Notes under the pieces: model-generated
Told to the model about the DNA's origin: nothing
Seen by the model: only the letters and a program-made list of their open reading frames with translations
Database searches by the model: none
Position numbers and translations under genes: made by a program
Shown here: positions 27,927 to 33,415 of the stretch, piece after piece
Position numbering within the stretch: the stretch's first letter is position 1
How the letters are laid out: every line of letters starts with the position of its first letter
NCBI GenBank assembly: GCA_903858205.1
Contig: CAIOHY010000125.1
Span: 1 to 33,415, forward strand
Source: an uncultured Cellvibrio sp.
Lineage (GTDB): Bacteria; Pseudomonadota; Gammaproteobacteria; Pseudomonadales; Cellvibrionaceae
DNA length: 33,415 nucleotides
Reading direction: 5' to 3'

Positions 27927-29320
27927 TGAAAAATCTATATCTTTCAAAACTCATCGCGTTGGGTGTAATGACTTTCTCGCTCGGCGTCACTTCTGTACAG
28001 GCACAAACGCCAGCCAGTTTGGATGACCTGCTTGAGCAAACACGTAATGTTCGTGCGGCGGAAGCAAAAGTGAATGCTGAGCGGGAAGCGAAGTTTTTAG
28101 CAGAACGCGACAATCAGGTAAGCTTGATGAATCAAGCGCGTGCTGATTTAAATGAGCAACAACAACGCAGCGCGCAACTTACATCTACCTTCGACGCAAA
28201 TGAGAAAACGCTCACGGATCTCCAGGAACAGTTGGATGCGCGCGCGGGAAATCTGGGTGAAATGTTCGGTGTGGTGCGTCAAGTCGCAAACGATTTTTCA
28301 TCGGTAGTAACTAACTCAATGATCAGCGCCCAGTTTCCGGGGCGTGCTGCATTTACAACTGGCTTGGCGCAATCAAAAGCACTGCCGTCGATTAATGATC
28401 TCGAACGTTTCTGGTTTGAATTACAACGTGAAATGACCGAGACCGGAAAGGTTGTTAAATATAAAACAAAAATTATTACCGCTGAAGGCAATACCGAAGA
28501 CGGGGAAGTCGTTCGTGTCGGCCCCTTTACTGCCCTCTCGAATGGTAAGTACATGGCTTATCTACCTACCCAAGAACAACTTGCCGTTATGGCACGTCAA
28601 CCCGGTTCCAAATATGAAACTCCCGCTCGGGATTTCTCGGAAAGTGAAAGCGGTTATGCGAAAGGAATTATTGATCCTACGCGCGGCACACTCTTATCCA
28701 TTTATGCGCAGCGCCCAACATTGTGGGAGCGTGTCGAAACGGGCGAAGCGGTGGGCTATGTGATCATCGTTGTGGGTATTTTAGGGTTTGTTTTAGGCCT
28801 GTACCAACTGTTCTACTTGACGCTCGTGCGCAACAAAGTTCGCGATCAACTGAATTTCCTTACAGATCCGCAACCGACAAATCCGCTTGGCCGCGTCTTG
28901 GCAACATTCAAAGGTGCAGATACGGAGAAGTTGGAAATGTCCGCAGAAGTTGTCGAGCTGCGAATTTCCGAAGCGGTACTAAAAGAAATTCCGGCGCTGG
29001 AGCGTTATCAATCCCTGCTCAAACTCTGTGTGGCGGCAGGACCTTTACTGGGCTTGGTTGGTACGGTAGTGGGAATGATCATAACCTTCCAGGTTATTAC
29101 TGAATCGGGATCAAGTGATCCTAAGTTGATGGCTGCCGGTATCTCCGCTGCGATGATCGCTACGGTATTGGGTTTGGGAATCGCGATCCCGCTACTGTTT
29201 ATGAACGCATGGTTAGTTTCTCTATCCAAATCCGTCACCCAAGTCTTGGACGAGCAAAGCGCTGGCCTGTTGGCAGAACGTCTGGAGGCCCTGGAGGCAC
29301 AGGGGAAAAAATATGCTTGA
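27926..29320 (+). CDS. MotA/TolQ/ExbB proton-channel family protein with extended periplasmic N-terminus (TtpC-like)
   Basis: Signal peptide and coiled-coil N-terminus; C-terminal LLKLCVAAGPLLGLVGTVVGMIITFQVITESGSSDPKLMAAGISAAMIATVLGLGIAIPLLFM. Confidence 0.9.
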   Translation: MKNLYLSKLIALGVMTFSLGVTSVQAQTPASLDDLLEQTRNVRAAEAKVNAEREAKFLAERDNQVSLMNQARADLNEQQQRSAQLTSTFDANEKTLTDLQEQLDARAGNLGEMFGVVRQVANDFSSVVTNSMISAQFPGRAAFTTGLAQSKALPSINDLERFWFELQREMTETGKVVKYKTKIITAEGNTEDGEVVRVGPFTALSNGKYMAYLPTQEQLAVMARQPGSKYETPARDFSESESGYAKGIIDPTRGTLLSIYAQRPTLWERVETGEAVGYVIIVVGILGFVLGLYQLFYLTLVRNKVRDQLNFLTDPQPTNPLGRVLATFKGADTEKLEMSAEVVELRISEAVLKEIPALERYQSLLKLCVAAGPLLGLVGTVVGMIITFQVITESGSSDPKLMAAGISAAMIATVLGLGIAIPLLFMNAWLVSLSKSVTQVLDEQSAGLLAERLEALEAQGKKYA

Positions 29321-29837
29321 TCTAATCATGGCACCCTATTACTCGCTCGTGTCTATGCGTCAACTCGGTGGTCCGGTAGTCGATTATATATTCATCAGCT
29401 GCGTGATTATGTGGACCATCGTGTTAGAGCGTGTCTGGTACTTCAACAAAGTATTGCCGGAGTTGACCTCGACCAGTTTGGCAAAGTGGCATGCCCGCTC
29501 GCACAAAATGAGCTGGGCTTCACGCCAGATCAGAGCAGCGATGATCTCGCGGCTCAACTCCGGCATGAACCACAACTTACTGGTTTTAGGCGTGTTAGTT
29601 CCAATGTGCCCTCTCTTGGGTTTGGTGGGAACCGTGGTGGGGATGTTGAGCGTTTTCGACTCTATGGCGGCACTAGGTTCGGCAGATGCAAGGTCCATGG
29701 CGACGGGCGTTTCCGAAGCCATGATCTGCACCCTCACGGGGCTTTCTGTAAGTATGTCAGGATTGTATCCGGTGTATTTTTTCAGAAAAAAAGTATCCAG
29801 AGAGACCGAACGATTAGCTGATAAATTTTCATTTTAG
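29313..29837 (+). CDS. exbB: ExbB-like biopolymer transport protein
   Basis: GVLVPMCPLLGLVGTVVGMLSVFDSMAALGSADARSMATGVSEAMICTLTGLSVSMSGLYP. Confidence 0.9.
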   Translation: MLDLIMAPYYSLVSMRQLGGPVVDYIFISCVIMWTIVLERVWYFNKVLPELTSTSLAKWHARSHKMSWASRQIRAAMISRLNSGMNHNLLVLGVLVPMCPLLGLVGTVVGMLSVFDSMAALGSADARSMATGVSEAMICTLTGLSVSMSGLYPVYFFRKKVSRETERLADKFSF

Positions 29838-29901
29838 CAGTGATGATATCCAGTAAATTTTATTCGCTATCAGTCGGTGCGAATACAGTGGGAGTTAGGG
29901 T

Positions 29902-30315
29902 ATGCGATTAAAAAGACGAATGTCTGCAACATCGGATGAAACCGGAATTGATCTGGCACCCATGCTCGATTTCGTTCTCAATCTCCTGATATTTTTCATT
30001 ATCACTGCTGTATTTGCCAAAGAAGTGGGGTTGACAGTGAGTCGCCCCAACTCTTCAGCAGCAACAGAGAAAAAAGAAGCAGGAAGTATCGTGATCGTTA
30101 TTGATGCTGCCGGAAAAATCCTTGTGGATAAAAAAGGCGTTGATGTGCGTGCGGTACGCGCAAGTATCGAACGGTTGCACGCGCAACGTCCTGATGACTC
30201 GGTGGTTGTGGTCGCTGAAAAAGGCGCGCAGACCGGCATATTAGTGCAGGTCATTGATCAGGTTCGTCAGGGCGGAATTCAAAATGTTTCTATAGCTGCA
30301 TCTGAGCGAGGTTAG
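29902..30315 (+). CDS. exbD: ExbD-like biopolymer transport protein (first copy)
   Basis: DETGIDLAPMLDFVLNLLIFFIITAVFAKEVGLTV, single N-terminal TM with the conserved Asp. Confidence 0.9.
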   Translation: MRLKRRMSATSDETGIDLAPMLDFVLNLLIFFIITAVFAKEVGLTVSRPNSSAATEKKEAGSIVIVIDAAGKILVDKKGVDVRAVRASIERLHAQRPDDSVVVVAEKGAQTGILVQVIDQVRQGGIQNVSIAASERG

Positions 30316-30320
30316 TTGAA

Positions 30321-30734
30321 ATGATCATAAAACGTCATAGTGAAGAGAGTGAAGAAACAGGCATAGATTTAGCGCCAATGCTCGACTTCGTGCTCAATCT
30401 ACTTATCTTTTTTATTATCACCACTTCGTTTGTCAAAGAATCCGGCATCTCAGTGAATAAACAATTAGCGATGACTGGCGAGAGCCAGGAGTCAGGGAAT
30501 ATTCTTATTGCCATACGCCCCAACGGTGACATCTGGATGGATAAACGACGAGTCGATATACGCGAAGTGCGTCCGTTAATTGAAAAGATGCACGTTGAAC
30601 GTGTAGAAGATACGGTAGTGATTATTGCTGACCGTGAATCACAAACTGACGTTCTCACAAAAGTGATGGATGCAGTTAAAGCCGGTGGAATTGCTGAAGT
30701 ATCAATTGCTACCTTATCTGGCGATGAGGGGTAA
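30321..30734 (+). CDS. exbD: ExbD-like biopolymer transport protein (second copy)
   Basis: EETGIDLAPMLDFVLNLLIFFIITTSFVKESGISV; adjacent paralogue of the preceding gene. Confidence 0.9.
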   Translation: MIIKRHSEESEETGIDLAPMLDFVLNLLIFFIITTSFVKESGISVNKQLAMTGESQESGNILIAIRPNGDIWMDKRRVDIREVRPLIEKMHVERVEDTVVIIADRESQTDVLTKVMDAVKAGGIAEVSIATLSGDEG

Positions 30735-31396
30735 TGATGATGAACAGCACTGTACCCGCTAAGAACGCCTGGCTCGCCAAAAGTGTTTCTATTCCGGCTG
30801 CCTTACTTGCACTTCTACTTACGCTAATCATGTTTGCCATGATGCACGCAATCATTACGGGTGTGCATGGCGGGCCCGAGGCAAAAGAGGCGTTGCCGAC
30901 GATTGATTTTGTGCGGTTGAAACGCGACTCAGAACCAGAATCCTTATCCAGAAAAAAACCGCCACCACCAGCACCACCGCCACCACCGCCAGCCAAAATG
31001 AAAGTGACTGCCGCTGCGGCGCCAATGGAAGGGTTGTCCGGCATGGAAATTCCCGATCTGAATCTCGATGCAAATCTTGGCGGGAGCGCGATGGGGGGAA
31101 CAAAAGCGATGTTTGATGGCGACATAATTCCTTTGCAATGTCCACCCGTTTCATATCCGAGTGATGCACGCAGAGCAGGGTTGTCCGGATGGGTACAAAT
31201 TGAATTTGTGGTGGGGCCCGATGGATCGGTGCGCAGCGCGAAAGCGGTCGATGCAAAACCACGCGGCGTATTTGAGGCTGCTGCAGTTGTCGCTGCACAA
31301 CGCTGTCGGTTTAAACCAAAAATGGTTGACGGAAAACCGGTTGAGCAACGTGGACGTAGAAAGTGGAACTTTGATTTAAGCAAGCCTGCGGGGTAA
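30734..31396 (+). CDS. tonB: TonB-family energy transducer
   Basis: N-terminal TM (IPAALLALLLTLIMFAMMHA), Pro-rich PPPPAPPPPPPAK, C-terminal YPSDARRAGLSGWVQIEFVVGPDGSVRSAKAVDAKPRGVFEAAAVVAAQRCRFKP. Confidence 0.93.
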   Translation: MMMNSTVPAKNAWLAKSVSIPAALLALLLTLIMFAMMHAIITGVHGGPEAKEALPTIDFVRLKRDSEPESLSRKKPPPPAPPPPPPAKMKVTAAAAPMEGLSGMEIPDLNLDANLGGSAMGGTKAMFDGDIIPLQCPPVSYPSDARRAGLSGWVQIEFVVGPDGSVRSAKAVDAKPRGVFEAAAVVAAQRCRFKPKMVDGKPVEQRGRRKWNFDLSKPAG

Positions 31397-31401
31397 ACAG
31401 C

Positions 31402-32667
31402 ATGAAAAAAAGTGAATCCAGACTCAGACGAAAAATGGTTGCACTATTCATTGTGCTCGGCATGAGCTTTATTCCTAACCTAACGCTTGCAGTCGAGTGT
31501 GGCAAAGAAGAGCCACAGGAGGGTGCAGAGTTAGGCGAGGATACTTATGGCACTGTGCAGACAGCGACTGAATTACTAGGCAAAGAAAAATATGCCGAAG
31601 CAATTGAGAAGCTCAGCAAGATTGCCGACAAGGGCTCTGATTATGAAAAAGCCTTAGTCAATTACAATCTCGGGTTGGCGTACAGTGCAAAAGAAGATTT
31701 CCCCGGTGCTACAGCAGCATTCGCAAAAGCACTGGTGACAGATTCATTGCCGCGTGCCAACCGTGAGCAGTTACGTTTCAACCTCGGTCAGCTTTATATT
31801 GTTACTGGGAAATATGATGAGGGCATCACAACGCTGATGAAGTACCTCGAAACAGCTTGCGGAACAATTCCCGCAGAAGCGCATATTTTTCTAGCCAATG
31901 CTCTGTCGGAACGTAAACGCTATACGGAAGCCCTGCCGCAAATTGATTTGGCAGTATCGAAAGCGAAAGAAATAAAAGAGCAGTGGCTACAAATGAAGTT
32001 AGCCATTAGTTACGAATTAAAGGATTATAAAACCTCGGCAGAATCCTTGGTGCAGCTCATCGTTAAGGTGCCAGGCAAGCCTGAATATTGGCGGCAACTG
32101 TCCAGCGTGCTCTACGAAATGAAAAATGAAACTGAGTCTTTAGCGGTTCTTGCGCTTGCTGAAGAACAAGGTTTTCTGGAAAAGCCTACTGAAATTAAAA
32201 ATCTCTACAGTGTGTACATGACGTTAGAGTCGCCATACAAGGCCGGCAAATTGTTAGAAGATGCAATGGCAAAAAATATTATGCCAGCAGACGAAACCAA
32301 TTTGAGTTCTCTATCCGATGCATGGATCAACGCCCGAGAAGTGGAAAAAGCTGAAACCACACTGAAAAAGTTGGCGTCCATGTCAGAGAAGGGGGATTAC
32401 TACTACAAGCTAGGTGCCATGTACGGTGATAATGAGCGATGGGAAGAATCCAGAGACATGATCAATAAAGCCTTGCAGAAAGGTGGATTGAAACGGCCAG
32501 GAGAAGTATGGATGCGCTTGGCGGTGGCGCAATACGGTTTGAAAGATAAGGTCGCCGCAATAGATGCGCTGCAAAAGGCCATTACTTTCGATGAGTCTCG
32601 TAAACAAGCCGACGAATGGCTGAGAGCCCTGACCGCGCAAGTCGCACTGGAAGAGGGAGAGTCGTAG
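31402..32667 (+). CDS. Exported TPR-repeat protein of the TonB operon
   Basis: Signal peptide (MSFIPNLTLAVE) and repeated TPR-like helices (EKALVNYNLGLAYSAKEDFPGATAAFAKAL; LRFNLGQLYIVTGKYDEGITTLMKYLE). Confidence 0.85.
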   Translation: MKKSESRLRRKMVALFIVLGMSFIPNLTLAVECGKEEPQEGAELGEDTYGTVQTATELLGKEKYAEAIEKLSKIADKGSDYEKALVNYNLGLAYSAKEDFPGATAAFAKALVTDSLPRANREQLRFNLGQLYIVTGKYDEGITTLMKYLETACGTIPAEAHIFLANALSERKRYTEALPQIDLAVSKAKEIKEQWLQMKLAISYELKDYKTSAESLVQLIVKVPGKPEYWRQLSSVLYEMKNETESLAVLALAEEQGFLEKPTEIKNLYSVYMTLESPYKAGKLLEDAMAKNIMPADETNLSSLSDAWINAREVEKAETTLKKLASMSEKGDYYYKLGAMYGDNERWEESRDMINKALQKGGLKRPGEVWMRLAVAQYGLKDKVAAIDALQKAITFDESRKQADEWLRALTAQVALEEGES

Positions 32668-32722
32668 TAAATAATTGCTTGCAATTTCTGCAAGCAGTAA
32701 CACCATCAATGCGATAAAAAAT

Positions 32723-32757
32723 AACCCCGAGTCAGATTGCTGATCTCGGGGTTTTTT
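32723..32757 (+). terminator. Rho-independent terminator closing the TonB operon
   Basis: aaccccgag (32723-32731) / ctcggggtt (32745-32753) with inner tcag/ctga pairing, ATTG loop, followed by a T run. Confidence 0.9.
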
Positions 32758-33259
32758 CTTTCTGACATGTGCTCTCGCTCTGTGTTGCCCGTCTATTATG
32801 TTTTGTTTATCGCACACTAAAAAATTTCTAGTAGTTGATTCGGAAATTGATCTTTTTCGTTAGTTTTTTTGCAATTAACTAACGTAATGGTGATATGTAT
32901 CTGTGTTGGTGCGTTTTCGCGACAATTTGTTTTCTTGTTGTGACGATAAAAATAAGATTCTATCTTTTCGTGCACTACTATGAGTTTTTGTGATTTTTTT
33001 CTGCATTAAAGTGGTTCAATTTTGGCGCTGTTCGCAGTGTTTTATTAAAGATCGTAAAAGTGAAAAAGTCGCTGACGTTAAGCATATTAATCAATGCTGA
33101 TCGATTTAATAAAGCGTTGAGTGAATTTTTGTAGGGGTAGAATTGTCATGGTAATCATTGCGTCTTCGCTGGAGGCCAATAGCTGCCGTAGCTAGTGCTA
33201 AAAATAATTGTTGTGTGGGGTTTAAAATTTAATTGAGATTTTTTTTAATTTTAAATTTT

Positions 33260-33358
33260 ATGAAAAACGTTTTAATTAAACTATTACCAATAATTTTTTA
33301 TTGCACCGATATTGGGATTTCTGCTGTAGCTGCACCAGAATGGACGTGCAAAAAATAG
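33260..33358 (+). CDS. Possible short ORF (32 aa) with a signal-peptide-like sequence, or a disrupted start of a secreted protein
   Basis: MKNVLIKLLPIIFYCTDIGISAVAAPEWTCKK, stop TAG inside an A/T homopolymer-rich stretch; the same frame stays open after the stop to the window edge. Confidence 0.25.
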   Translation: MKNVLIKLLPIIFYCTDIGISAVAAPEWTCKK

Positions 33359-33415
33359 TTTTTTTTGCAGTTAACGAATGCGGTTGTTGCCACTTTTAAC
33401 AGTGATGTTTTTTCA

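Overview
This looks like a chromosomal window from a gammaproteobacterium (Cellvibrionaceae-like by gene content; this is inference only). From left to right it contains: the 3' end of a DsbD/ScsB-like gene with a redoxin, a class II cytochrome c and a cytochrome b561; a convergent JmjC/cupin oxygenase; a cluster of five amidase-signature (AS) hydrolases and one acetamidase/formamidase, all with signal-peptide-like N-termini; and a complete TonB2/TtpC-type energy-transduction operon. Interleaved with the amidases are a secreted protein with two TonB-C-like modules, an RND MFP+permease pair, and a tightly packed, GC-rich unit of three SPFH (HflK/HflC-like) proteins plus a P1B-type ATPase. One of those SPFH proteins is polytopic and one has a very His-rich N-terminus. 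The most system-like, non-textbook part is 4.7-27 kb: exported amide hydrolases physically coupled to efflux, SPFH and metal-ATPase modules. No tRNA, rRNA, CRISPR array or transposase was recognised. Functional links between modules are inferred from gene order and were not tested.
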